Shown piece after piece: positions 55,266-63,986 of a stretch of 64,000 nucleotides of DNA. Below the pieces are notes generated by a model that made no database searches, was not told the DNA's origin, and worked only from the letters and a program-made list of their open reading frames with translations. The position numbers were made by a program, and so were the translations under genes. Source of the stretch: Sphingomonas echinoides (lineage in GTDB: Bacteria > Pseudomonadota > Alphaproteobacteria > Sphingomonadales > Sphingomonadaceae); contig NZ_JAPYKK010000001.1 in the NCBI RefSeq assembly GCF_029623395.1, forward strand, positions 62,001 through 126,000. The letters run 5' to 3'. The first letter of the stretch is position 1. Each line of letters opens with the position of its first letter.

Positions 55266-56092
55266 GTCAGCGTGCGCGCACGGACCCGCGCGGAATCGAG
55301 CCGATGCTCGATCGCACCCACCAGCGCGAGCGAGGTCTGCGCGAACGGGACGACCGGACGTTCGTGCACCGCTCCCGAAAACCGAACGTTGGCGCGGTTG
55401 AGCCGATACTGGATGTCGGGAAACAACGCCGACGCCACACCGTCGACCAGATTGCGCCGCGCCAACCCGAGCGACCGTAGCCCGTCCGCTTCCGCCGCCG
55501 ACACGAGCCATCCCAGACTTTCGCGCAGCAGCGGGTCCGGTCGTTCATCACTGTCGAGCTGTAGCACCCACCCGTCCCCGGCGAGCGCCTGAACCCGGTT
55601 GCGCTGCGCCGCGAAATTTCCGTCGAGGGGATGGGCATGCACTTCCACGCCGGGAAACCGCGCCGCCCACGGCGCCGCATCCGGCGCATCGACCAGCACG
55701 ATCCGCCGCCCGAACTCCGGTAATGTCGCAACGAGCGCCGCCGCCGCGTCACATTCGGATGGCTGCGTGATGATCCCGAGCGTGATCGTATGATTCCGCG
55801 CTTGCGCCGGGGATGCGTGCCCCTGCTCCACCACATAGCCGAACCGCCACGCGGCGTTGCGCCACGCTTCCGCAGTCATCGACCAGGGATCCGTGCCAAG
55901 GGCGCGCGCCGTCCCGTCCGCCAGCCGGCCCCGGATCGCGCGTTCGACCCCGTCCAGCGGAACGTCCGCGGCGACCCATAGCCCGCAGTGCGTGCATTCC
56001 TCGCCGTGCGTCCCCGCATCGTCGAATCGTTGGTGCCAGTCGGGATTGCCGCACACCGGACACCGCAAGCGCGCGGCGTGCCGCACGGTCAT
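55181..56092 (-). CDS. Zinc-ribbon-containing GT2-type glycosyltransferase
   Basis: 303 residues. Residues 11-36 form a zinc-ribbon pattern with CPVCG (Cys11, Cys14) and CTHCG (Cys33, Cys36). From about residue 100 there is a GT-A domain: TLGIITQPSECDAAAALVATL, LDGNFAAQRNRVQAL, and the acidic LQLDSDERPDPLLRE. The C-terminal region (RLNRANVRFSGAVHERPV) matches the SunS/TPR-glycosyltransferase type. The 4-base overlap with the upstream GT4 gene shows coupling. The zinc ribbon on a glycosyltransferase is uncommon. Confidence 0.78.
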   Translation of the reverse strand: MTVRHAARLRCPVCGNPDWHQRFDDAGTHGEECTHCGLWVAADVPLDGVERAIRGRLADGTARALGTDPWSMTAEAWRNAAWRFGYVVEQGHASPAQARNHTITLGIITQPSECDAAAALVATLPEFGRRIVLVDAPDAAPWAARFPGVEVHAHPLDGNFAAQRNRVQALAGDGWVLQLDSDERPDPLLRESLGWLVSAAEADGLRSLGLARRNLVDGVASALFPDIQYRLNRANVRFSGAVHERPVVPFAQTSLALVGAIEHRLDSARVRARTLTYAAMSSDGARPEDETRLLRPFDPIADR

Positions 56093-57162
56093 GCCGTCGC
56101 CCCGGCAATCTGCGCCATGTACAAATCGACATAGGCGCGCGCCATGCGCTCCGCAGTGAAGCGCGCTTCGAACGCGCGGCGGATCGCACCGCGATCGAGC
56201 GCCGCCGCCTGCGCCACCGCGGCAACCGCGTCCGCCTCGCTGGAAACGATGAACCCGGTCACGCCCGGCTCGATGATCTCACGCACGCTGCCCTTGTCCC
56301 AGGCGATCACCGGAGTCCCGCACGCCATCGCCTCGATCATCACGAGACCGAACGGCTCGGGCCAGTCGATCGGAAACAGCAAAGCCACCGCACCGCCCAG
56401 CAACTGCTGCTTCGCTTTGTCGTCCAACTCGCCGATATGCGTGATCGCGTCGCCGAGCGCGGGCGCGACGTGGCGTTCGAAATAGGTCGGATTGCCGACA
56501 TCGACCGCGCCCGCCAGCCGCAACGGCATCCCCGCCGCCGTGGCAATCGCAATCGCCCGGTCGGGGCGCTTCTGGTCGGTCATCCGCCCGATGAAGGCGA
56601 GATAGCCGCCAGCCCCATCGCCGAGCGTATAGCGGTCGCGCGCGATCCCGTGGTGGACGATCCCCGCGAGGTTCGCGCGCGGTAGGGCAGACGCTTGCGA
56701 TGCCGAAATCGCGGCGACGGGCAAATCGGCAAAGTGCCCGAAGAACAGTTCCCGGTCGCATTCGTCGAGCCGCCAGTGCACCGTCGTGATGCTCCGCGAC
56801 CGCGCCGCGCCAAGCACTGCCGCATGCGCAAACTCGCCATGACAATGGATGATGTCGAACCGGTCCAACCGCGCGCCGAGCAGATCGAGCTGCATCGCCT
56901 CCAGCGCGGCGGGCACGCCGGGCGCAACGTCCCCGCGCGAGCGCTTGAGCGCCGCAAGGCTCGGTCCCGCAGAAATCAGCCGCGCCGACGTGACGCTGTC
57001 CGACGGCGCGAACAGCGTGACGTCATGCCCCTGCCCCACCAGTGCCTCGGTCAGATCATGCACGACCCTCTCGGTCCCGCCCGATCCCGTGGGCGGCGTG
57101 GGAAAGATCACCGGGGCGACTTGCGCGATCCGCAAGCGGTGGTTCGTTGCTGCGTCGGTCAT
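56089..57162 (-). CDS. GT4-family glycosyltransferase
   Basis: A GT-B enzyme of 357 residues from ATG 57162. Seen are the N-terminal donor-side loop PTPPTGSGGTERVVHDLTEAL, FDIIHCHGEFAHAAVL, AFIGRMTDQKRPDRAI and the EX7E motif in WPEPFGLVMIEAMACGTPVIAWDKGSV. The GSGGTERVV type is common in enzymes that add glucose or mannose to lipids or solutes. The open frame continuing to 57327 is composed of low-quality sequence and is rejected. First gene of a two-gene minus-strand unit with the zinc-ribbon enzyme. Confidence 0.88.
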   Translation of the reverse strand: MTDAATNHRLRIAQVAPVIFPTPPTGSGGTERVVHDLTEALVGQGHDVTLFAPSDSVTSARLISAGPSLAALKRSRGDVAPGVPAALEAMQLDLLGARLDRFDIIHCHGEFAHAAVLGAARSRSITTVHWRLDECDRELFFGHFADLPVAAISASQASALPRANLAGIVHHGIARDRYTLGDGAGGYLAFIGRMTDQKRPDRAIAIATAAGMPLRLAGAVDVGNPTYFERHVAPALGDAITHIGELDDKAKQQLLGGAVALLFPIDWPEPFGLVMIEAMACGTPVIAWDKGSVREIIEPGVTGFIVSSEADAVAAVAQAAALDRGAIRRAFEARFTAERMARAYVDLYMAQIAGATA

Positions 57163-57319
57163 GCTTCCCCTGCGCCGGGGCACCAATCCCCGATCCGGGG
57201 GGTGGACGAACGCGCGTGGTGGTCGGTTCCCACACGCCTCGTCGACGCCTGCATGGATCGATGCACCCAAATGCAGCGAAAACCGTTTGCCCAGCGCAAC
57301 CCAAACGAAAGGCATTCGC

Positions 57320-57745
57320 ATGTCCATCGACGTTATCTACAAGACCAAGGCCACCGCCACGGGCGGTCGTGACGGATCGACCCGCTCTGATGACGGATCC
57401 GTCGACGTCAAGCTGGTCGTGCCCAAGGAAATGGGCGGCCCCGGCGGGGTCGGTGCCAATCCGGAGAAGCTTTTCGCGGCAGGCTATTCCGCCTGCTTCC
57501 TCGGCGCGATGAAGGCGGTGTCGGGCAAGGCCGGTGTCAAGGTTCCTACCGACGCCAGTGTCACGGCGGAAGTCGGGTTCGGACCGCGCTCGGAGGGCGG
57601 CTACGGCATCACCGTGGACCTCTTCATCACGCTGCCAGGTGTCGAGAAGGCCGACGCCGAAAAGCTTGCGCATGCCGCGCACGAAGTCTGCCCGTACTCC
57701 AACGCGACCCGCAATAACGTCGATGTCGGTCTGAACATCGCGTAA
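57320..57745 (+). CDS. Organic hydroperoxide resistance protein (Ohr/OsmC family)
   Basis: A thiol peroxidase of 141 residues that reduces organic hydroperoxides. The two reactive cysteines are Cys59 (AAGYSACFLGAM) and Cys124 (HEVCPYSNATRNN), with the Ohr N-terminus VIYKTKATATGGRDG and VPKEMGGPGG. SD GAAAGG precedes ATG 57320. No OhrR regulator gene is adjacent. Divergent from the GT4 gene. Confidence 0.93.
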   Translation: MSIDVIYKTKATATGGRDGSTRSDDGSVDVKLVVPKEMGGPGGVGANPEKLFAAGYSACFLGAMKAVSGKAGVKVPTDASVTAEVGFGPRSEGGYGITVDLFITLPGVEKADAEKLAHAAHEVCPYSNATRNNVDVGLNIA

Positions 57746-57755
57746 TGGGTTGAGC

Positions 57756-57786
57756 ACCCCGGTCGGCGCAGAGCGTCGACCGGGGT
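57756..57786 (+). terminator. Hairpin after the Ohr gene
   Basis: ACCCCGGTCG (57756-57765) pairs with CGACCGGGGT (57777-57786), 11 bases after the stop. No T-run follows. The next 243 bases up to 58029 show no gene. Confidence 0.6.
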
Positions 57787-58029
57787 CCGCCACAGCCATC
57801 CGCAAACGCTCAACCTAAACTGAAGCTGAACGGCGCGGTTCAGTCGATCGCCGTCAATGCCTTGATATCAGGGCTTTGACGAGACGATGCCTCCCGACGA
57901 CATCCGTCTGGAAAACAATCTTCGTACCGTTGCGACCATATCGGCCCCTTTACGTTACGGTGGCTGGGATTCGGAGCTCTGCGTGATGATCGAATGTTTT
58001 AGGCGTGTGTCGACCGTTCGCGCGCGCCC

Positions 58030-59286
58030 TTGCCGGTGACACTTGCGACCGGCTTGGCCTGGGGAATTTGCGCCGCCTCCACCGCTGGCGTCATCACGCG
58101 CCCGTTCCGCTGGCCCGAGGCGATCTGGGCCACGCTTGGCGCCGGATTATTGCTCGTTCTCGGTCTGCTCCCGCTCCAGGCAGCCCTGGCGGCGGTCGGC
58201 AAGGGGGCGGACGTCTATCTGTTCCTGATCGGCATGATGCTGCTGAGCGAAACCTGTCGCCAGCGCGGCTTGTTCGACTGGGTCGCAGCAACCGCGGTGA
58301 ACCACGCCAACGGGTCTCGCGCGCGCCTTTTCCTGCTCGTCTATGCGACCGGCGTCGTCACGACGACGTTCCTGTCGAACGACGCCACCGCGGTGGTTCT
58401 GACGCCCGCAGTCTACGCTGCCGCGCGCAAGGCCAAGGCGGAGCCGCTGCCGCTGCTCTTCGCCTGCGCGCTGATCGCCAACGCGGCGAGCTTCGTGCTG
58501 CCCATCTCGAACCCCGCCAATCTCGTGCTCTATGGGGGGCATATGCCCCCGCTCGGGCAGTGGTTCGGCTCGTTCGCGCTCCCCTCGATCGCCGCGATCG
58601 TGGTCACCTTCCTGGTGCTGCGCCAAGTCGAGCGTACCCGGATCGTCGGGGAATGCCTGTCCGGGGTCGAGCGCACGCCGCTGACGACCGGCGGGAAGAT
58701 CGCGCTGGGCGGGATCATCGCCACCGCGATCGCGCTGCTGGCGGCTTCTGCCTTCGACATTCAGCTCGGCCTGCCGACCTGTATCGCCGGGGTGGCGACC
58801 ACGCTGGTCGTCGCAATGTACACGCGGACCTCGCCGCTTGCGGTGGCGCGCGACGTGTCGTGGAGCGTGCTGCCGCTCGTCGCGGGGCTGTTCGTGCTGG
58901 TCGAGGCGCTCGATCATACCGGCGTCATCCGGCAGGTCGCGCAAATGCTGCGCGATGTCGCCGCCGACCCCACTCGGGGTGCGCTGACCGCTGGCACGGT
59001 GCTCGCCTTCGGGTCGAACCTCATCAACAACTTGCCCGCCGGGCTGATCGCCAGCAGCGCGGTGGCGCAGGCGCACCCGCCGCGGATGGTGATCGACGCG
59101 CTGCTGATCGGGGTCGATCTCGGCCCGAACCTGTCGATCACCGGGTCGCTTGCTACGATCCTGTGGTTGCAGGCGATCCGCCGCGAGGGGGAAGACGTCG
59201 GCTTCTGGCGCTTCCTCAAGGTTGGCGCGATCACGATGATTCCGGCCCTCGCCGCCGCGCTGCTGGCGCGTGTCGCCCTGGGCTGA
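58030..59286 (+). CDS. ArsB/SLC13-like anion transporter (candidate arsenite exporter)
   Basis: A polytopic membrane protein of 418 residues with 10-12 predicted helices. Features match the ArsB/NhaD/SLC13 (ion transporter) superfamily: DVYLFLIGMMLLSETCRQRGLFDW, TTTFLSNDATAVVLTP and a mirrored FGSNLINNLPAGLIASS repeat, with ANAASFVLPISNPANLVLYG between. The start is TTG 58030 or GTG 58036. No arsR, arsC or arsA is next to it, so arsenite specificity is a family-based guess. The MFS gene follows after 61 bases. Confidence 0.8.
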   Translation: MPVTLATGLAWGICAASTAGVITRPFRWPEAIWATLGAGLLLVLGLLPLQAALAAVGKGADVYLFLIGMMLLSETCRQRGLFDWVAATAVNHANGSRARLFLLVYATGVVTTTFLSNDATAVVLTPAVYAAARKAKAEPLPLLFACALIANAASFVLPISNPANLVLYGGHMPPLGQWFGSFALPSIAAIVVTFLVLRQVERTRIVGECLSGVERTPLTTGGKIALGGIIATAIALLAASAFDIQLGLPTCIAGVATTLVVAMYTRTSPLAVARDVSWSVLPLVAGLFVLVEALDHTGVIRQVAQMLRDVAADPTRGALTAGTVLAFGSNLINNLPAGLIASSAVAQAHPPRMVIDALLIGVDLGPNLSITGSLATILWLQAIRREGEDVGFWRFLKVGAITMIPALAAALLARVALG

Positions 59287-59347
59287 CCTGCCGCCCCTGA
59301 CTTTCTCCCTACCTGCCCCGCCCCCCCTTCACTGCGCGAGACCCTTT

Positions 59348-60610
59348 ATGGCCACTGCCTTCGCACCTCCCCAGTCCGGAGGCGCCGCTCCCGGGCGTTC
59401 GAAACCGGGCACGACGCTCGACGCCCTCAACTTCTTCCTTGCCGATGTCCGCGATGGGCTCGGCCCGTATCTCGCGATCTATCTCGTCGCAGTGCGCGGG
59501 CCAGCTCACGGCTGGAACGAAGCGACCGTCGGCTTGGTGCTGACGATCGCCGGGATCGTCGGGCTGCTTGCGCAGACGCCCGCCGGCGGACTGATCGATC
59601 GCAGCAAGAACAAGCCGCGGATCGTGATGATCGCCGCGCTGCTGGTAACGATCAGCAGCCTGTCCCTGCCGGTCGTATCGGGTTTTGCGGCGGTGACGGT
59701 GACGCAATCGATCGCCGCGGTCGCAGGCGCCGTGTTCGCGCCCGCGATCTCCGCGATCACGCTTGGGCTCGTCGGACCCAAGCTCTTCGCCAAGCGGGTC
59801 GCGCGCAACGAAGCGTTCAACCACGCGGGCAACGCCGTGTCCGCCGCGCTTGCGGGCGCGCTGGCGTGGAAATTCGGGCCGGTCGTGGTGTTCTGGCTGA
59901 TGGCGGGGCTGACCGTCGCCAGCGTCGCGACCACCTTCCGCATCCGCAACAAGGACATCGACAATGCGGTCGCGCGCGGGCTCGATTGCGAACCCGAGGA
60001 GGGCTGTGAAGAGCCGAGCGGCTGGAAGGTGCTGGTCGAGAACCGCCCGCTGATGCTGTTCGCCGCCATCGCGTTCCTGTTCCACCTGTCGAACGCGGCG
60101 ATGCTCACCTCGGTCAGCCAGTTGCTAGCGAAGACCGTGGGCAAGGATCAGGCGACCTCGCTCACCGCGGCGTGCATCGTGGCGGCGCAGCTCGTGATGG
60201 TTCCGGTCGCGATCGTCGTCGGGCGCTGCACCGAACGGTTCGGGACCAAACCGATCTTCCTGCTCGCCTTCGCTTTCCTCGCGGCGCGCGGTGCGCTCTA
60301 TACCGTATCGAACGACCCGTATTGGTTGGTCGGCGTGCAGGCGCTCGACGGTGTCGGCGCGGGGATCTTCGGCGCGCTGTTCCCGGTCGTGATCGCGGAC
60401 CTCACCGAGGGCAGCGGGCGGTTCAACGTCAGCCAGGGCGCGGTTGCCACGACCCAGGGGCTGGGTGCTGCGCTCTCCGCATCGCTTGCTGGCAGCGTGA
60501 TCGTCTGGGCGGGGTACAGCGTCAGCTTCCTGACGCTCTCCGCGATCGCCGCAGCCGGGTTCACGCTGTATCTGCTCGCAATGCCCGAGACGAAGAAGGA
60601 CCGGGCGTGA
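59348..60610 (+). CDS. MFS transporter
   Basis: A 12-helix major-facilitator protein of 420 residues from ATG 59348. The segment LDALNFFLADVRDGLGPYLAIYL opens helix 1, and AGLIDRSKNKPRIV-like GGLIDRSKNKPRIV carries the motif A loop. Helix 11-12 ends LYLLAMPETKKDRA. The central loop (DCEPEEGCEEPSGW) is acidic and Cys-containing. It is probably co-transcribed with the ArsB-like gene, and it converges on the LysR gene with 1 base between stops. Substrate unknown. Confidence 0.87.
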   Translation: MATAFAPPQSGGAAPGRSKPGTTLDALNFFLADVRDGLGPYLAIYLVAVRGPAHGWNEATVGLVLTIAGIVGLLAQTPAGGLIDRSKNKPRIVMIAALLVTISSLSLPVVSGFAAVTVTQSIAAVAGAVFAPAISAITLGLVGPKLFAKRVARNEAFNHAGNAVSAALAGALAWKFGPVVVFWLMAGLTVASVATTFRIRNKDIDNAVARGLDCEPEEGCEEPSGWKVLVENRPLMLFAAIAFLFHLSNAAMLTSVSQLLAKTVGKDQATSLTAACIVAAQLVMVPVAIVVGRCTERFGTKPIFLLAFAFLAARGALYTVSNDPYWLVGVQALDGVGAGIFGALFPVVIADLTEGSGRFNVSQGAVATTQGLGAALSASLAGSVIVWAGYSVSFLTLSAIAAAGFTLYLLAMPETKKDRA

Positions 60611-60611
60611 C

Positions 60612-61520
60612 TCAGTGGATCCGCAACCCGGCGCTCAGCACCTCCAGCAACGCATCGACCTTTGGGCTGAACTGACGGCTGCGCTGCCAGACCAGGTGGA
60701 GCGGCAACCCATCGGTCGCCTGGTCTGGCAGCACCTCCACCAGATCGCCCCGCGCGAGTTCGTCCGCGATCAGCCAGGTCGCGAGTTGCGCGACTCCGAA
60801 CCCCGCCTTGACCGCCTCGACCTGCGCTTCCGCGCTGCCGAGCACGATCCGCGGCTCCATCGGGCGATGCTCGACCCCACCCGCGCCATCCGCGAACCGC
60901 CACGCGATCGTGCTGCCATCCGCGCGACCATACAGGATGCAGTCCCGCTGCATCAGGTCCTCGATTATCTTGGGCACGCCATGCCGCGCAAGATACGCAG
61001 GCGACGCGCAGACGATCACGCGTTCGGTCCCGAGATGGCGGTGCCCCAGCGCATCGGGCCATGCCGCCACCGTGCCGATCCGCACCGCGACGTCGACCCC
61101 TTCCTCGACGATATCGACCAGCCGGTCGGTGAAGGTGACATGTGGCCGCACGTTTGGGTTACGCTCGGCATACGCCAGCATCAGCGGCATCGCGCGCATC
61201 CGCCCGAACGCCACGGGTACGTCGACCTTGATCCGCCCGACCGCCTCGGAGCGATGCGCCGCGAGCACCGCCTCCGCCTCGACCAGATCCGCCAGCACCC
61301 GCACGCATGTGTCGTAGAATGCGGCGCCCGCCTCGGTTAGCGTCAGCCGCCGTGTCGTCCGGTCGAACAGGCGACTGCCGAGCCGGGCCTCGAGCCGCGC
61401 GATCGTCTTGCTGATCGCCGAGCTCGAAAGGTTGAGCCGCTTGCCCGCGGTGGTGAAACTCCCCGCATCCGCCGCACTGACGAAGGCCTCGATGCCCTTG
61501 AGGCGTTCCGACGGGATCAT
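60612..61520 (-). CDS. LysR-family transcriptional regulator
   Basis: A 302-residue LysR regulator: N-terminal winged HTH (LKGIEAFVSAADAGSFTTAGKRLNLSSSAISKTIARLE) and a substrate-binding domain of two subdomains (RIKVDVPVAFGRM, DVAVRIGTVAAWPDALGHR, AVKAGFGVAQLATWLI). It is divergent from an MFS gene across 106 bases that contain the expected LysR-type site region, so it very likely controls that transporter. Confidence 0.93.
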   Translation of the reverse strand: MIPSERLKGIEAFVSAADAGSFTTAGKRLNLSSSAISKTIARLEARLGSRLFDRTTRRLTLTEAGAAFYDTCVRVLADLVEAEAVLAAHRSEAVGRIKVDVPVAFGRMRAMPLMLAYAERNPNVRPHVTFTDRLVDIVEEGVDVAVRIGTVAAWPDALGHRHLGTERVIVCASPAYLARHGVPKIIEDLMQRDCILYGRADGSTIAWRFADGAGGVEHRPMEPRIVLGSAEAQVEAVKAGFGVAQLATWLIADELARGDLVEVLPDQATDGLPLHLVWQRSRQFSPKVDALLEVLSAGLRIH

Positions 61521-61626
61521 GCTGGCTCACGATTGATGACGATTGGTCACAGGTTATGCGAAATCTTGCCGCGTGACGAGACGTTTCGTCATCCTACATC
61601 GGGAGGCTTCCGTTGGAGACGTCGCG

Positions 61627-62820
61627 ATGCCCCCTTCCACTCTATCTACCGCCCATGCCGGGGCACCGCATCAGACGAGCGGCAACAGCCTTGCCGTGCT
61701 GTTGCTGGCGATCTCGGCATTCGTGATCGTCACGACCGAGTTCATCATCGTCGGGTTGCTGCCGAGCCTGGCGCGCGACCTCGGCGTTTCGGTCGCGGTG
61801 GCGGGACAATTGGTGACGCTGTTCGCCTTCACCGTCATGCTTGCGGGTCCTTTCCTAACCGCGATGCTCTCGCATTTCGAACGCAAGCGGCTATTCGTCG
61901 TCATCCTGTTGCTCTTTGCGGGTGCGAACGCGTTGGCCGCCGCCGCTCCCAACATCTGGATCCTCGGACTCGCCCGCTTCCTTCCCGCGCTCGCGCTCCC
62001 GGTGTTCTGGGGCACCGCGAGCGAAACCGCCGGCGCGCTCGCCGGGCCCGAACGGTCGGGCAAGGCGGTCGCCAACGTCTACCTCGGAATCTCGGGCGCG
62101 ATGGTACTCGGCATTCCGCTCGGCACGCTCGCGTCGGAGGCGTTCGGCTGGCGCGGGACGTTCTGGGGGCTGTCGGGCCTGTCGCTGCTGATGGGCGTGC
62201 TGCTGTTCTTCGTTATGCCGACGCTCGCGCGCCCCGCCCGCGTCCGGCTCGCCGAACAGGCGCGAATCTTGAAAGACCCGTATTTCCTCGGCAACGTCGT
62301 CCTCTCGGTCGTCGTCTTCACCGCGATGTTCACCGCCTACACCTATCTCGCCGATACGCTGCAGCAGCTTGCCGAAATCCCGGCGGGTCAGGTCGGCTGG
62401 TGGCTGATGGGGTTCGGGATCGTCGGGCTAGCGGGCAACTGGCTTGGCGGGCATTTCGTCGGCAAGGGACCGCTGCAGGTCACCGCGGTGGCGGCGCTGG
62501 TGCTCGCGGTCGGGATCGCGGCGACCACCGCGTTCGTCGGATCGCCCGTGTGGCTCGGCGTGGCGCTGGCGGTGTGGGGTGTCGCGAACACCGCGCTCTA
62601 CCCGATCTGCCAGGTCCGCGTGATGCAATCGGCAAGCCACGCCCAGGCGCTCGCCGGGACGCTCAACGTCTCGATGGCGAATGCCGGGATCGGCCTCGGC
62701 GCGATCATCGGCGGAACGATCATCGTCCATAGCGGCCTGCCGAGCGTGGGTTACGTCGCTGCGGCGATCGCGCTGCTGGCGGTGGTGCTGACCCCGCTGG
62801 TCGCGCGGCTGAAGCGCTGA
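61627..62820 (+). CDS. DHA1-family MFS transporter (AraJ-like)
   Basis: A 12-helix MFS exporter of 397 residues from ATG 61627; the frame is open to 61543 but without an SD or family similarity. The N-terminal block ISAFVIVTTEFIIVGLLPSLARDLGV is typical of AraJ/SotB-type exporters. It also shows LLAGPFLTAML-type motif A region and YLGISGAMVLGIPLGTLASEAFGWR. Under divergent LysR control. Probable drug or sugar-analogue exporter, substrate unknown. Confidence 0.9.
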   Translation: MPPSTLSTAHAGAPHQTSGNSLAVLLLAISAFVIVTTEFIIVGLLPSLARDLGVSVAVAGQLVTLFAFTVMLAGPFLTAMLSHFERKRLFVVILLLFAGANALAAAAPNIWILGLARFLPALALPVFWGTASETAGALAGPERSGKAVANVYLGISGAMVLGIPLGTLASEAFGWRGTFWGLSGLSLLMGVLLFFVMPTLARPARVRLAEQARILKDPYFLGNVVLSVVVFTAMFTAYTYLADTLQQLAEIPAGQVGWWLMGFGIVGLAGNWLGGHFVGKGPLQVTAVAALVLAVGIAATTAFVGSPVWLGVALAVWGVANTALYPICQVRVMQSASHAQALAGTLNVSMANAGIGLGAIIGGTIIVHSGLPSVGYVAAAIALLAVVLTPLVARLKR

Positions 62821-62829
62821 TCCCGTTTG

Positions 62830-62940
62830 CCTCCCCTCCCTGGAAGGGAGGGGATCGAGGGGTGGGTCGGCCCGCAAATCGAACGCACCGCCAGCCTCAC
62901 ACCGACCCACCCCCGGCCTCTCCCTTCCAGGGAGGGGAGG
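62830..62940. repeat. Long imperfect inverted repeat
   Basis: The left arm (62830-62870) and right arm (62901-62940) are close reverse complements: both contain CCGACCCACCCC, then about eight less-matched bases, then CCCTTCCAGGGAGGGGAGG. About 30 bases form the loop. Each arm also contains its own small GGGAGG/CCTCCC-type hairpin. It lies between the MFS stop and the EthD-gene start. It looks like a REP-pair or a small MITE-like element and may also act as a terminator. Confidence 0.7.
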
Positions 62941-63008
62941 CACAGGTCCTTGCAGCCCGAACACCCTCCCAGCGTTGACAATCGACGCTGCACCAAAGGA
63001 ACATGCGA

Positions 63009-63923
63009 ATGCCCAAGCCATCCACCGACCACGATTATGCGGCCCGCGACGCCAGCATCTCGATCAACAGCTACACCACCGTGCTGCGGCGACCGCATGT
63101 CCCGCACGACCTGTTCGCGACTTATTGGCGCGACGTCCATGGCCCGCTGTGCGCGCGGATTCCGGGCCTCGCCTGGTACGTGCAGAACCATTTCGACCGC
63201 GATCAGGATGCGCATCTGTGGCCGGCCGTCGACGGCATCACGCCCTTCCCGGACTATGACCTCGACGGCGGCGTGGAGATCGGGTTCGCCTCCGCCGCGG
63301 ATCAGGCGACGTTCAACGACGCCAGTCCTATCCTGTTCTCGGACGAACAGAACATGTTCGCCGCCACCGTCGCCTATGCGCTCCCGGATGGGTCACGCAC
63401 GTTGATCGACCGTATTCCCGATCCGATCCCCAATGCCGACGACGGGTTCGACCGGATCCATGTCCATTTCGGCGCAGCGGGCGACGATCTCGCGGCGTTC
63501 CGCGCCTTCCTCACCGAGTTCGCGGAAATGCTCGCGGCGTCGGCGGCGGTGCTCAAGGTGCGACTGCATCTGCCTGAGCGCTACGACAATGCGAATCCGG
63601 CACCGCCCGCCCCCAAGGTCGATCACCAGGTCCCGCCCGAACGCACCGCGATCGCGATCCTGGAGCTCGCGTTCGCTACACCATTGACGCGGCGTGCCTT
63701 CCTCGAAAGCGAAGCGTTCCGCGCGACCGAGGCGGCGCAGCGCGTCCATATCCGCCACGCCACCGCCTTCGCGGTCAGCGGGGTCTATACCTATGTCCGC
63801 GACAAGACGCTGACGCTCGCCGGCCTGCGCGGGAGCCGTCCGGCGCAATTGATCGAACGATTGGGCGCGAACAACCAGACCACGGACGACGTACGCCGGC
63901 TGATGCTGACCGGCAGGCCGTGA
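63009..63923 (+). CDS. EthD-domain protein
   Basis: 304 residues from ATG 63009, with AAAGGA 8 bases before; ATG 63003 is too close to that SD. The first domain (about 15-140) has the EthD pattern LFATYWRDVHGPLCARIPGLAWYVQNHF. A second ferredoxin-like, EthD-type fold may follow (about 145-290, RIHVHFGAAGDDLAAFRAFL). EthD-type dimeric alpha/beta-barrel proteins act in degradation of ethers and polyketide-like compounds; the exact role of this one is unknown. Confidence 0.78.
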   Translation: MPKPSTDHDYAARDASISINSYTTVLRRPHVPHDLFATYWRDVHGPLCARIPGLAWYVQNHFDRDQDAHLWPAVDGITPFPDYDLDGGVEIGFASAADQATFNDASPILFSDEQNMFAATVAYALPDGSRTLIDRIPDPIPNADDGFDRIHVHFGAAGDDLAAFRAFLTEFAEMLAASAAVLKVRLHLPERYDNANPAPPAPKVDHQVPPERTAIAILELAFATPLTRRAFLESEAFRATEAAQRVHIRHATAFAVSGVYTYVRDKTLTLAGLRGSRPAQLIERLGANNQTTDDVRRLMLTGRP

Positions 63924-63986
63924 TCGGACGACCGCGACCACGGCGGTTCGCGGCGTATCGCTGGACGTTTGCGCGGCCATGCCTAT

